Assembly (NCBI GenBank): GCA_009733575.1
Contig: ML769549.1
Span: 1 to 64,000, forward strand
From: Gymnopus androsaceus JB14
Taxonomy: Eukaryota; Basidiomycota; Agaricomycetes; Agaricales; Omphalotaceae
DNA length: 64,000 bases
Direction of reading: 5' to 3'
The notes beneath the pieces are model-generated. The model ran no database searches and was not told the origin of the DNA. It saw only the letters and a program-made list of their open reading frames with translations. Below are positions 1 to 11,710 of this stretch, in pieces (the stretch's first letter is position 1; each line of letters starts with the position of its first letter). Made by a program: the position numbers and the translations under genes.

Positions 1-894
1 AGGCTTAACATATATTGGAGATGTACAACATCTATTGAACAGAGACATGGGCTGCAGAGTAACATGGACAATGAATGTGTAACATGTACTGAGGTCAGAC
101 ATAGGAGACAAGTTAACATAGGCTGAATACACCTAACATGGATTGGAAGACTCATGTATGGGGATCTAGAAGCTTCAAAAAGCACATACTGCAGAGGAGA
201 AACATGTGCTTTCATGTGCTAAACATGCTTTGGGATCATGAAAATCATGTACTTCAGGGTCAAAAACTATGTACTTTAGTGTTAAAAAATATGTACTTTA
301 AGGTCCATGACATGTGTTGTAAAATAATTTTTACCCACTATTATTGCCATAATTCTGCAACGGATTTCTTTTATTCTCTCTGGTCACTCCGGTTCGGATT
401 CCGCACCTTTTTTCATCTGTCGACTGCATCTTGCTGCTACGGTATCTATTCCAGCTTCTTAGTGTTAAGCCAATCCCGGTCTTGCACTGCCTCCAGCCCT
501 TACCTAGCAGCAACGCCACCATTCGTATCAACAGGACCTCTAGCATTGTTATTTTTTTTGGCCCAAATTCGGGCTGCTTTCCAATGTGGCACTTTCGTCT
601 GAGCTGCCAGCAATGGTCCCCTGTTGCATCAGCACCTGCTCCTAGGTAGCACTTACGAGTCTTAACTTTGATTCCAATTGTGTTGGTGCTGCAGAAAAAA
701 CGACATGAATTTGGGTCATTTTATAGTACATAGCTGACTATGGTATTTGCAGCGAGTCAATGTCTTGCGGGTTTGCTTGGACATCCAAAGTAATTATACT
801 ATATAAAGGTGTATTCTCTTAACGATAAGCTATTTCTAAAGTGTGTCAGACCGATACAGGGAGTAGCAGTTTGACTCAAAATTGGGTCAAATAA

Positions 895-1460
895 CTGAAT
901 GCACAAGGGTATAGCAGAGCCATATGGACTGCCGAGTCAAAATGAAATATGGGAGTATTTTCCTAGTATCTGAACGTATATTTCACTCTGCCAACAATAG
1001 TCACAGGGTGCACTTGGCTCGGAGATATGAGCCGTTCACTGTAGGCCTGATTTGACAGGGATTGTGATGGAATGGCTCATAGCGGAGCCAAATGGCCATC
1101 CGCTGTAAAACGGAAGAGTACAAGTTCTTTCTATACATCTAAGGTATATTTCACTCCGCCAAAGTTGGCCATAATATACACTTTCTATTTCATTATAGCG
1201 TTCAACCGTAAAACATAGCTAGATTGGGTAGTTGCAACACCGATTGCTATGCGGAGCTGGAACGGAGCCATCCGCTGTAAAACGAAAGATTACATATTTT
1301 TCGCAGACATCTAAGGTATATTTCGTACAGCCAAAGTTAACCATAATGTTTAATTTCTACGGTGCTGTGGCCAGCGACCGTAAAACATAGCTATATTTGG
1401 TAGTTTTCAACATTGATTGCTATGCGGAGCAAGAACGGGGCTATCCGCTGGCTAATGAAG
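895..1460. repeat. Diverged tandem repeat, unit about 170 bp, about 3-4 copies
   Basis: Successive blocks share the phrases GCGGAGC, CCATCCGCTGTAAAACG, ATCTAAGGTATATTTC, GCCAAAGTT and CGTAAAACATAGCTA in the same order. They are clearest around 1085-1185, 1186-1355 and 1356-1455, with a weaker copy from about 895. The copies are diverged by substitutions and small indels and none is coding. A related single copy, with the GTAAAAC-TAGCTATATT-GGTAGTT core, lies near 9527-9556, so the family is dispersed as well as tandem. The flanking parts of 1-3690 show no supportable gene. Confidence 0.6.
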
Positions 1461-3689
1461 GACACAGAAATGTTTAAATAGGTCATCTCAAAGGTTTCCG
1501 TTTTTTGTTTGGGCACTGGCAACAATATATGGAGTTCCGGGGGGTATGTAGATGGTCATAGCTGAAAATTAGTAGTGGTTGGCGAGCATAGCTGACAGCA
1601 TGGCACCTACCGGTCCGAACCCTTAGATATGGGGTACCGTCAAAACCGGATGGTCGAGGGGAACATGTTTTGCACTCAGAGCTAAAGGTAAATCCTTCAG
1701 GATGGAATACGAGAGATGCAAAGATCCTGTTACACCTAAAAAAAAACGGTTCACTTGCGTTGGCGCCTGAGCGGCTAATCCGGGCCGTCCGGCCGAAGTC
1801 TGGCCATCCGCTATATCCGCTCACTTTAGGGCGTTCCCCGATCGCAATGGGTCAAACGAAAGCCGTTTAGCAGTACATATAGTATTAATTATACTATATG
1901 ACATTATTACAGTAGAGAGAAATCGACACATTAGATCAGGACTTGCAGTTCGTGCTCAGCGCTCAGCATCGCTTGAACAATTTAAAACAACCTACCAGTA
2001 GTGTTTTGACTGTAATGTGTAGCCCGGTAGAGCCTGTTGAGACATTCAAATCTTGCCTTTCGCTCTTAACAGTTACAGAATTCTCTTGGAATGTTCTCTA
2101 GGCCAAATCTTGGCCAAGCAGCATTCCTTCCGTCACTAATCCCGTCAGCAAGTCCCTAGCCGTCGCCGGTGCTATAATTAGCGCCCACTTCTCTTTTCCA
2201 AACCACCATCGCGTTTCTGGCCGGACTCGAACTTACCAACACTCTCTCCCTCACCAATCCCATAATTCGGCCTTATCTAAACTTAGCAGTCTCTAGCCGT
2301 CGCCATAGAATGGTCCTACGGCCAGATCCATGTGGGCGCTATAATCTCTTGCTCAAACCACCATAGCGGTTCCGGCCGAATCAGCACCGAGACCGTTCAG
2401 CAGAGCTCTCTGCGGACTATCACCTTACTGTATCCGCTTCTAATGCTCTCCTTGCCATCCTAACCGCTTTCGGCCTTATTAAAGACCAGCATAGCAGGCC
2501 ACCGAGTCCAAACGTTACACTATCTTGAGGCCAGAAGGGTTACGGAACCATTCGTCTCTTGGGCTAGACATGTGTATAACGACCAAGATCGTATCTTTTG
2601 TTCTGGATAATTGCGTTCCGAGTATACGCTGAACGGAGAGTCCGAGAGAAACGTCAGATGCTATGGGTACGTTGTTTTGTCGCCTTTATCTCTATCATCT
2701 AACATCTTTTCCCTCCAGAAGTAACCAACCCAGTGAGACGTAACCCTCGCTCCTTCCTGTACCGAATCTCCTCCTCGCATCACCCAATGCAAATCGAACC
2801 CCGCTACCACCAACGACTTTTGTCTACGGTGGACTTGGGGTTACTGTGGTTGGAACGGGCGTTACGAGACCTACGGTACTTGAAGTCCTCGAACGTGTAG
2901 GGAAGTTGGACTCCTAGTGGTCACCCACCGAATTCCTCACAATCTGAGTCGACATCGCCAGTCCTAGTTTTGCCGCAGTTCTTCGAAAATTATCGTCTTC
3001 TGGTTAACCTCCGTCTGCTTCACGACGTGGAGTAGTTTCCAGCAACACTTTTTCTCCCAGTCCACGCCCTGTAGCGACGTCACTGACTGGCGACGATTTC
3101 CGACATCAAGGAAAATTAGATCTGTGGGGAATAGGAACCGCTAGCAGCAGCTGCAGAGCTTGTTTGTCCATCATCGTCAGCTTTCAAATCCGTCACGGTT
3201 TACTTCAGAAAACTAAAAGAATCGAACGTGTGGACAGAGTATTTCCAGGTTAGTTGCTAATCTCCTGCTCCTTCATCTCCTGAACCCCTCCTTGACAGTA
3301 TTTCACAGACTTTCAACCAACACTGAGAAAACTAAGCGTAGGGTGCTCTTAAGCTTCTCTGGGTTTTTCTTTTGGTGTGATTCTCGCTCGCAGGGCTGGA
3401 TTGGCATCTTGCTGTACGTCCCTCGCTCATCTTGCTTCTTAGATTCACGCTCATGAACGCAAATAGTTGGCTTTGGTTCGCTAGTATGCGATATGTGAAC
3501 CATTCTCTAGGAAGTGGACGATATCACACCCATCATCGAATCAACCTCTTCTGAACTCCCAGCTCGTTCTGCTCTCCTACACCACATGCCAATGGAAACC
3601 GCAGTTTCTTCACTATGCTCTCTCCTCTAATCCCTCCTCTTACACATGGAGGTAGCGCACCCGGAATCAATCCGGTCTCTGATAGTATC
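1461..3689. other. No supportable gene
   Basis: I see only short open frames with no recognisable motif, no consistent intron chain and no clear repeat. The stretch 2100-2500 has several CCACCATCGCG / CCACCATAGCG and TAGCCGTCGCC phrases that recur, which suggests an old degenerate repeat, but I cannot define a unit. Confidence 0.4.
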
Positions 3690-4458
3690 TAAATGACTGG
3701 ATCTCAACCAAAAGTCGGATTTCAGCAGGTTGACCCGCCAAGACGGCGACGATATGCTCTAACCGATCAATTATGGGAGTCGGAAACCCCATTCCCTTGA
3801 CTCCGCTTCTACTTCTTTCTGCGTTACCTCTCAACGCTGCCTCTAGAGTGAATTTTGGCCCTCAACTTTCCTTCTGGCATCTCGTCTGCTTCACCTTGCC
3901 CTCCCACCGCCGATTCCTCCGTTTCATCTAGTACAGGACCTAAACAAACGGGGCAATCTTGCGTGAATGGTAAATGCGCCAAACGGCGTAAAATCGAGCA
4001 GCAAAACGCTGGTCTCTGACGCCTATGCCACGTTCTCTCCCATGATATAGCGATCGAGGTGGACGCGGACGCGACAGAGCTCCCTTCTGCTAAAGGGGCA
4101 GTCACTGAGAAGAGGGACTGTGGACGAACTCGGGGATGCCATCGAGCGCCAGAAATTCTACAGAAAGTATGCGTCTCTTCTTTCTTTTTCGAGGATGTGC
4201 TAACTAACAAATTGTAGAACTCCTTACCTGATTATTGATCGACTCTCTCGTATTGTAGCCGTTCTCGCTGGACAACTTGAAGGCAACTACGCGGAATACC
4301 TTATGAAGGTCCACGATGCGATGAAGACCGAGGGCGCCAACGCTGGGTTGGGGAAGGGTTCAATAGAGGGCGACCATCTTCGTGGTCGTTTCCCAGCGTA
4401 CGACGAGGTCTTGACTGGTGCTCATGATGTCATTGCACTTGGAGCTCAAATGACCTGA
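3690..4458 (+). pseudogene. Coding-like relic, unrecognised protein with basic nuclear-type patch
   Basis: A reading frame beginning at an ATG near 3692 runs through a basic stretch (PPRRRR) and then breaks. A second open stretch contains KCAKRRKIEQQ, which looks like a nuclear localisation patch, and is followed by an in-frame TGA and more open sequence. A plausible intron (donor GTATGC after 4166, branch CTAAC, acceptor TTGTAG before about 4218) joins FYRK to TPYLIIDRLSRIVAVLAGQL and an acidic/polar C-terminus ending ALGAQMT-stop near 4458. I do not recognise the family. The frame changes and the internal stop suggest a decayed gene, but an untested set of introns could rescue part of it. 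Confidence 0.35.
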
Positions 4459-4510
4459 TCAGCATACTTTCCAGATTCTGGACGATACCAGGCGTACAAA
4501 AGTACCGTGC

Positions 4511-4840
4511 CTAGGGGTACATGCTCGTCTCCTGTTTATTCTGGGCTACTTTCCGGAAAGCGGCGCGCGAGGGAGTTGGCATTCCGTCAGGATGGTCGGG
4601 CAGATGTTTATCCAGAAAGTTTTTCGGAGAGACAACCGCGAACTTTCCCTTCACTTCCTTGGCAGCTTCTATGAACGCAGTTTCAACGAAGTAACCGCCC
4701 ATTGAAGAGAAAGGCATCGCCGTTGCCAGTCGATTGTGAGTAGGTGTATCTGGATTAGAGGCTGGCAAGGGCTCTGGAGTAGCAGGGCGCGGGGAATAGA
4801 ATGTCGCAGGAGGCACTGGCCCTGGCACTGGCGCGGACAT
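4511..4840 (-). pseudogene. Truncated FunK1-like (fungal-type protein kinase) N-terminal fragment
   Basis: The open frame of 109 codons starts at ATG (4838-4840, minus). It has a Pro-rich leader (PVPGPVPPATFYSPRPATPE) and then a segment with KGKFAVVSPKNFLDKHLPDH, FRKVAQNKQETSMYP and a stop. The order 'F-V-x-P-x-x-F-L-D-x-x-L-P ... F-x-K-V-A ... K-x-E-x-x-M-Y' resembles the region just ahead of the kinase core in fungal FunK1 proteins, which are large Agaricomycete families of several hundred residues. No kinase core (DFG/HRD-type motifs) is visible in either flank, so this is probably a truncated copy. Alternatively it is a short unrelated protein; the family call rests on a weak motif match. 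Confidence 0.4.
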
Positions 4841-5227
4841 CGTAGAAGTAGTTGAAGCGCGTAGAGATCACCTGACCGGCATCGCACATATTTACCTCCA
4901 TTCATCTGCATAAAACTGCTTCATCTTTAGCGACGATTAGCTGGCAACGATATCAATAAAGTCATAGCTTGACGCGGGGAATTTTTTGAATGCAAATACG
5001 CAGGTGAGTATTTCGTTATTTTTCTTCATTTTGTTTTGGCTCATTTCCATGTCAGCTCAGCCCTATTGTTCTTCTCCCTCTTCTTCGACCACCACCAACC
5101 ACAAGACTGCGATTACCTCCTCTCGTGGCATCAAACTCTAAGTCAACCGCCATGTTTCTCTAGCCGATGTTTCAGTGGGTCTACAAACGTTCACTCAAGT
5201 CCCATGTGTGGATCTTGATTCGCCTTA

Positions 5228-6597
5228 GGATTGCTGAGCATTAGTAGCAAGGGCGAAGGAAAATCTGGCGGTAAAGCGAAAGCGAAGGCGTCTCTACTAA
5301 AACAGTGCCGAAACGTGCAGTTGCACGGAGACATACATCGTGTCCGATTCCAGGCTTGCGCTACCGAGTATCCCTGCACCGAGGAGCACCTCTCCCTCTT
5401 TAACTAAGGCCTATCTCCTGATTGTCCAGAATGTCTCCATCGCTGTGAGTGTCTTCATTTCAATATCCTATGAACATAGGCTGATGAGCACTTTCATTAC
5501 TAGCCAAAGCCCGCGTTGCTCGCTCAGCTCGTGTTCTCCGTGTTGGTTCTCTCAGACCAGCAATCGTACTGTATGACGAGCCTCATCCGCTCGGCGACGA
5601 TATTGGTGTCGTGCAAGGCTCTGATATCTCTCGAAAGCCAGAGATGCTCATCATCATGGGTACATCGCTCAAAGCTCACGGACTCAAGAAGCTCGTGAAA
5701 GAATTTGCCAAGTCTGTCCATTCGCATCGTACTCCTTCTCCATCCACTTCGACCGCACGCACAAAGACAAAGTCTTGGGCTGCCGAGGTTGTTTTCGTGA
5801 ACAAAACTGCTCCTGGATTGGAGTGGGCAGTCATTATCGACTATCATGTTGTGGGTGCGACGGACGACTGAACAGAGCGGGTGGTAGAAGACTGGAGAAA
5901 GATTTCTCCTGCAGACTGGTAGGTACAACAGACCCTCGACGTGAGCATGAGCTCGCCATTGAAGACTGCGAAAACTGTCGCTGCCGCTCCGGGAGTAAAG
6001 GCAAAAGCCAAAGGCTTGTATTTTTGTAGTTTCACGTATCAAACCGAGACTTAAAATGTTTCCTTGATGCGTAGAACCCAAGAAGAAATCTTGACCTGAC
6101 TCGGAAATGGAGAATGCTCCACCCCTTGCTTGCTCTCATTTGGATGCCATGGTACTCAGTACGCCTGATGCTCACCGTCAGCTTCAATTGCAAAAACCGG
6201 TTGCAGGAAGTCCCATGCCCATTTCACCTAGCAAATACGCCTTAACAGAGGATCCAACTTCTCGCCGAGCAAACGTAGATGCACCCAATCGCAGATGTAT
6301 TACAGTGATCACAATCTCGAGGCGAGTCCGTCGAAGCGCCGCGTTAAACACATACTATCAGAACAAGAACGCTTGGAACCGAGCGCGAAGGGAGTACTGC
6401 TCTTTGGGAAGGGGATAAATGGTTCGCAGGGGAAGAATGCCTTCATAGACCTGGCGGATAGCGATAGCGATGAAGACGATTTCCATCTGGCGGATCCGAG
6501 CATGCAGTCGCCTCCAAAACAGCAGAAGGCAAAACATTTGGGTGAAGGCTTGACTAGTAGGACCGGAAGAAATGTCGTGAAGCCGCTGTTGGCTTGA
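5228..6597 (+). pseudogene. Hst3/Hst4-type sirtuin (NAD-dependent deacetylase) pseudogene, C-terminal half
   Basis: The sequence reads through sirtuin landmarks in order: NVQLHGDIHRVRF (5308-5352 region), DCPECLHR for the second zinc Cys pair, LRPAIVLYDEPHPLGDD, LIIMGTSLKAHGLKKLVKEF, VVFVNKTAPGLEW and DYHVVGATDD. A 59-bp intron (5445-5503, GTGAGT...TTACTAG) joins the zinc region to the Rossmann half. Decay is clear. There are in-frame stops at 5405-5407 (TAA), 5869-5871 (TGA where a Trp is expected) and 5920-5922 (TAG). The first zinc Cys pair is damaged (RFQAC). A frameshift near 6290 joins DAPNRR to YYSDHNLEASPSKRR. The Ser/Lys-rich tail continues to a stop at 6595-6597. The N-terminal NAD-binding part upstream of 5228 is not recognisable. 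A functional copy would act on histone tails in the nucleus; this one is unlikely to. Confidence 0.75.
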
Positions 6598-9500
6598 TCG
6601 ATAATGTTGTAGCATCGCAGCGCGGCAGTGATGCTCGTCGTTATAGTTAAAGGTTGCCAGACTTGTCATACGATACTTTTTACTGTTATTCGTTCATCAC
6701 CTTTACTTATGAATAAGTAACGTAAGTACACTCTTCAGATATCAACCTTTCATTGTACATACACACCCCTGCTGGCATACAAGCAAGAAGGCATCTTGGC
6801 TATTTGACTAAAATGAGTTGGATTGTTTTCGGACATATTTATCAACTGCTTTTATTAGGCTTTCACACGAAACTACCTCATTCCTAATCCCTAATCCATG
6901 CTCTTTCCCCCTGCCCCATCTTCCTCCTCCTCCACCTCATGATTTCCGTCTCAAATTTGGACAGTTGTTGCAGGCTGCGTCCCGGCCAAGAGTTGTCACG
7001 ACTCAACCATGAAAATTCTGTGAACGAGAATGGTGCTGCTGCAATGTTAATAACGCTCAACAATCTGGACTGCTCCTCAACCCATACTTGTGCAAGGACT
7101 ACATCCGATATTGTGAAGATAAGAGCCTCTACTTATATGCCAACCCGAAATTTCAACATTTTTCTCTTGCATAGGGGGATAATTCCCGATTTCCGAAACA
7201 ATCCCCGAACCTTATATCACATTGAAATAGCGTAGACCATAATGAATTGCTCATACTGATAATCCCCTGTCTCCATTCTCCGTTCTTCCCCATTGTTTCA
7301 AAAGTGCCTATAATACCGGTCTCATTGTTACCGAAATCTGAGGAAGGGTTAGAGTAGATAATGACTGTTTGGGAAGACACGCTTACCTGCTTGACGCCCA
7401 AACTTTCGACGGGCTTCTATTTGTTCATTAGCTTTTCAGTCCGTCTCAACGATTCTTTTGAGTCCGGACTTGTGCTTCCAGATGTCTGAATTCAAGCAGC
7501 GCAAGCGCACGATAAGCTGTTTTCGTTTATTTCGCGCAAGGGATAATAAGAAGAAAAACAGATTTATATTTGAGAAATGTTACATTGAAATAAGAGAGTT
7601 TCTAGTAAGGAGTAGAAGGGTCAGAACGTGAATAAACTCTAGGCGAATTCAGAACTTACAGTAACGGCGCCGTATTGTGTTCCCTCACGCCTCAAACCCT
7701 TTCGTTATCGTACGTTTCCCGTTCCGTTCTACTCTTTCTCCCAAATCCTTCATCGAAGGCGTTATGTCCAGCCTTCAGAAGAGGATGACGACATTCAATT
7801 AGAAGAACGGAAGAAAAAACCAACGAAGGATGATACTCACCGCAAACAATCAATGCACGTTCCCAACCAAATCGACGCCTGCGTCTATGAACGGAGAGGT
7901 CCGGAAGGAGAGGAGAACGAGGGGGTCTGGGCCCAAATTTGGGTTCGGGGTAAGGACATGCCATGGGTAGCGAAGTGGAGGGGCACCAGCACGCGCTGTT
8001 GCTATTAATGGAAACAGCAGAGGAGGCGGTGTAAAGAGCATGGAAGAAGGGGAAGAGGTGGAGGAAGAGCTTGGTCAGAACAGACAAGGAAGAGTCGAAG
8101 GAATGGGCACTCACACCCACAGCAAACGGAGCCCCTGCCTCTAGTCCCCTGCTAATCTTACCTTCGCATCCTGCCTCTACACAGCTCTCCCCGGAGACTT
8201 TAAACGTAGATTTACAGAGCGTAGCTCTACGGCAACCCGAATTCGGGTCCAAGAGGATTGCGAGGGCTGGCTACAGCGTCGGCGGCGAGAAAGGTGCTTG
8301 AGGTGAGCGCGGAGGCTGCAGAAGGGAGGACAGAAATGACGCAGTTAGTGGAGGAATGAGGAAATGCAGTGAGAGGGGGACGGAAGAGGGAAAGGGAAGA
8401 GAAAAGAACGAAACCCACTCACAAACAGAATCGCCGTCTCCGTTTCCCATTCCACGCCCTCCCTTCCAAGTATCTCTGTTGCTATAATCCCCCCAAATGA
8501 TCTATGTACGTCCTTGAGACTTCCTGGTCCAGTGGTCCTTGTACCAGAATGAGGGGATTCCAGCCTATATTTGCGAGACGCCGTTTGAAGAGTTGTTGGA
8601 TGGATGCGCCTTGAAGTACCGGGAGACGATCTGTAGCCTAGCTAAACCGTCTCGATAAGAAGAAGCATCGCTGGCACTGGCGCCAGCGATGTAGTGAGTC
8701 GTAGCAGAGGCAGATGCTGCGGAAGGTCCTCCCTGGAGATACCGTACGGTGGAATGCCGTTCCTACTCCGGAATTGAGCGATGCAGGTATAGCTGGGGTG
8801 AAATCGGAGTCATAAACGACATCTGCACACTATTCTCTACGTCAACTTGTACTCCTTAGCTGTTTTCCTGAGACTTACCGTATAAAAGCACAGAGTAGAA
8901 TCAATTGGATACAAAGTGAAGAACGGACCGATCCAAATGGTCCTGCAATCAATTTCCTGCGTGAAATTTGCATTCGCCAGTGGAGAGCTCGAAGTTGTGA
9001 AATTATTCATGTAGTGTGGTTGAAAGGATAGAGAAGAGGCTGATAAGGATTGTGAGGTATATTGTGCGTTCGATTGAGCAGAGAGAAGGGAAGGGAAGAA
9101 CGATGGTGGTAGTTATAATGACAGAGCGGGAACCTTGTGGGCGCATAAACTCTGATGCATGAGTCAGGCGGTCAAAGCGTCTACTCGCGTCTTCCAATTT
9201 GACAGCCTGCCAGCATTATGAAACGTCGCAGGAGATGAAATAGAAATTATTTATGGCACTTGTACTCCTACTATCGCGTAGAAGTATAGAAACAATAGAT
9301 AAAGGTTAATTGAGAAACCTGCAGCAGGGTTGAATGAAAGATGGGGATTCATTTGGGCTATATAAATCTGGATTTCAACCGCAGATGTTAGTCGTAAAGT
9401 ATTGTACAAGCGGAGATATGCAGCGTTTGTTATAAGGTGGTTTTTCGGGGAGTTTAACTTCAAATAAGTAATCGATTCATTCATAGCAGGCCCAAATGGA

Positions 9501-10237
9501 CAACCGCTGCAAAGAGATATGAGGGGGTTGTAAAACGTAGCTATATTCGGTAGTTGGAAAAAAGATGATGATGGATGTTTGGTCTGCGCTGGCGTGAGGC
9601 TTGGGAAAAGATTAGTTGGACGTTGCTTCTGGAGATTGTAGGTCATAATTTGTTTGCTTGCTTGTTGGGTATTGGTGTCTAGAGATCAGATTTAGTTCAT
9701 TCAATGTCACCTACGACATCTGAGCATTGGCATTGGGTGGTTCAAGAGGTTCATGGTCGGTTGAATGTCGGACGTTTCTCAGAGCTATTCCCGAGTCACT
9801 TTTGTTTTTTGTTCAGCTAGAGCTAGTCGCCTTCCTTTGTTTCTACCTATTTCTCGTTGTTTTGTCCTCTGGCCTCTCTGTTTCTTTTTCGCTGTATGGC
9901 TACTTACATTCCTTCCTTCACAGCTGTCTCCTCCATCGAAACCGCAATCGCAGAAGCCAGATGCTCCAATTTTGTCCCGGAGATCAAGTGGGTAAAAAAT
10001 CGCTTGAGATTGTTTGACATTGAGTGACGTTGTTTAAATGATTTTCAGTCACTCTCACCCGATCCCAGGGCACGGACTTTTGACTGGGAATCAAGTTGGC
10101 TCTGAATGACCGCAGGATTATTTTACATGCAATTGAAAGCCTTCTGTATGAGACTTCAAGAGAGTTTATGTACCTGCACTACCTGAAAGAAGTTGGTTAG
10201 ACATTGACTTTCCAAGGGCAAGAAACCAACCTTTGCT
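6598..10237. other. No supportable gene
   Basis: Open frames here (for example a 186-codon minus frame at 7692-8252) are low-complexity or Ser/Leu-biased, without recognisable motifs or intron signals. A related copy of the 895-1460 repeat core lies near 9527-9556. Otherwise I see nothing definable. Confidence 0.4.
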
Positions 10238-11368
10238 TTATTCATAATTGCAGTCGAACCAGTCAATATTTTGCATTATATCTCTGATGTCAGTATGGAC
10301 TGCGAGGATTTTCTGGAAAGCACCTAGAAGTATTGAGTTCAGGGCATATTTATCAATAGGGGCATGGATATCCAACTCGAAGGTCCCTTCAGCAAACTGC
10401 ACCTCTGATACTTCAAAAATGCAATGTGGTACTGTGCCAAAAGGATAAAGAGGATCACTTCCGGGATCCTGTGTGGTATCCTCTTCATATTCATCCTCAT
10501 CCTGATCATCTGCATCTTCATCATTACTATCACTACTTTCTTCCTCTTCATCGTTATCTTCATCATCATTACCAGCCTGGTTGTTCATACACTGTCCGTC
10601 CTGGTTTCCTCCAGCTTCTGCAGCAGTCTGCGAGCGTGTGACAGCTGCTTCTTTTCGAGCATGAGCTTTCTCGAAGAAGTCAGGAGACAAGTTATCTCCA
10701 GTGTACTTCAAGAAGGTGAAGTACGGGCCACAGACAACGAATGAATGCACAGTGGCATTGCCAGGCAAGTTGAAGTAAGACCAGACATATTGTGCCTGCG
10801 TATTCACCTGCTGAGCAATGGTTTCCTCAATAATTTGAAGCGCTGATAGCCTTCCCTCTGCTGTAAACCATGCAACTCGAGGAAGCCGTTTTGCCTCTAC
10901 CCAAAAGACAACCTTTGGTTGGCGCGTGTCGTCAGATTTGAATACAAGGGTATCAGGGATTTTGTAATGATATGAAATTTTGCCTCTGGCACTCAAGAAA
11001 GGTCGGTCAAGAGTGAATTGCGAGGCCACGGACACTGTGACCTCAGGCTCGGCTTGATTGTCATCTGCACGGTTTGCGAACGCGTTACAAATAGTATCCC
11101 ATAGTGGATATAAGTCGCTTTCTCTCTGGGACCGCTGTGATGCTCGATCACATAGCGAGACTAGTTCTCGCATAAATATCTTCTTTTTTCGTGTAATAGT
11201 TGTAGAGGCAACCTGCAATGTTAGGGATATCATTGACTAGACCTTGGAGAAACGCCAGTGGAGTGAACGCACCTGATGTACCGAGTAGGGACCGATATTC
11301 ATCTGGAGAACTGGTATAGCTATACTTGTCAATGCATTGGTCATGGGTTTTATACTTTTTTTTGTCAT
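10238..11368 (-). CDS. PD-(D/E)XK nuclease-like protein with acidic linker, two exons
   Basis: The predicted protein is 356 aa. Exon 1 is 11273-11368 (32 codons) and exon 2 is 10238-11212. They are separated by a 60-bp phase-0 intron (donor GTGCGT, branch CCTAAC, acceptor TTGCAG). The core reads KIPDTLVFKS, a spacer, then VVFWVEAKRL, which fits the D-x(n)-E-x-K arrangement of the PD-(D/E)XK superfamily. Residues about 230-285 are a long Asp/Glu run (NDDEDNDEEEESSDS and beyond), followed by a hydrophobic, folded-looking tail ending DWFDCNYE. The start was chosen at the first ATG giving a phase-correct exon 1; exon 2 alone also begins with an in-frame ATG (11231-11233). Similar orphan nuclease-like proteins are common in mushroom genomes and their role is unknown. 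Nuclease activity is inference from motif geometry only. Confidence 0.65.
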
Positions 11369-11454
11369 CTTTCCTTCCTTCCGGGTACCGTGTAATCTTT
11401 TCATTAGTGATAAGCAAGTGGCGAGTGAGTGGTGACACGCGCCAAGAAAAAATG

Positions 11455-11710
11455 TCCCTTTTGAAAAGTGAATGTTATAGAACCTTGTAAGTCGTGGAGA
11501 CAGAAGCTTCATACATACAGTACAAGGGTGCCTCAAACGTGTGAGTGTGAGGGCTGAAGACGGAATGTTTTCTTTGAAAACTGAATAGGACCTTGTAAGC
11601 TCTGGCTCCGAGTCATATGTACTTATTTACAAAGGTGCCTTAAGGTGTGAGTGCTGAAGAAGAAAGTTTTCTTTTGGAAAGGAAAGTGAATAGGACCTTG
11701 TAGCTTGAAA
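11455..11710. repeat. Imperfect tandem repeat, unit about 107 bp, about 2.3 copies
   Basis: The phrases 'GTGAAT..ATAG.ACCTTGTA', 'ACAAGGGTGCCT / ACAAAGGTGCCT', 'GTGTGAGTG' and 'GCTGAAGA..GAA.GTTTTCTTT' recur at about 11467, 11577 and 11690. The array lies just upstream of the PD-(D/E)XK-like gene and is not coding. 11711-12150 holds nothing else I can name apart from a short GA-rich run near 11840. Confidence 0.6.

Noticed and set aside
5524..6081. 185-codon minus-strand frame
   Set aside because: Lies exactly opposite the sirtuin relic and reads as its antisense shadow.
7692..8301. 186-codon minus frame and overlapping plus frame
   Set aside because: Compositionally biased, no motif, no intron partners.
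10339..10744. Plus- and minus-strand frames rich in Ile/Phe/His or Met/Lys
   Set aside because: Shadows of the acidic run of the PD-(D/E)XK-like gene on the minus strand.
11213..11242. A 30-bp intron option (GTCTAG...TTGCAG) in the PD-(D/E)XK-like gene
   Set aside because: Too short for splicing in this genome, where introns run 44-75 bp; the 60-bp option with a GTGCGT donor keeps phase.
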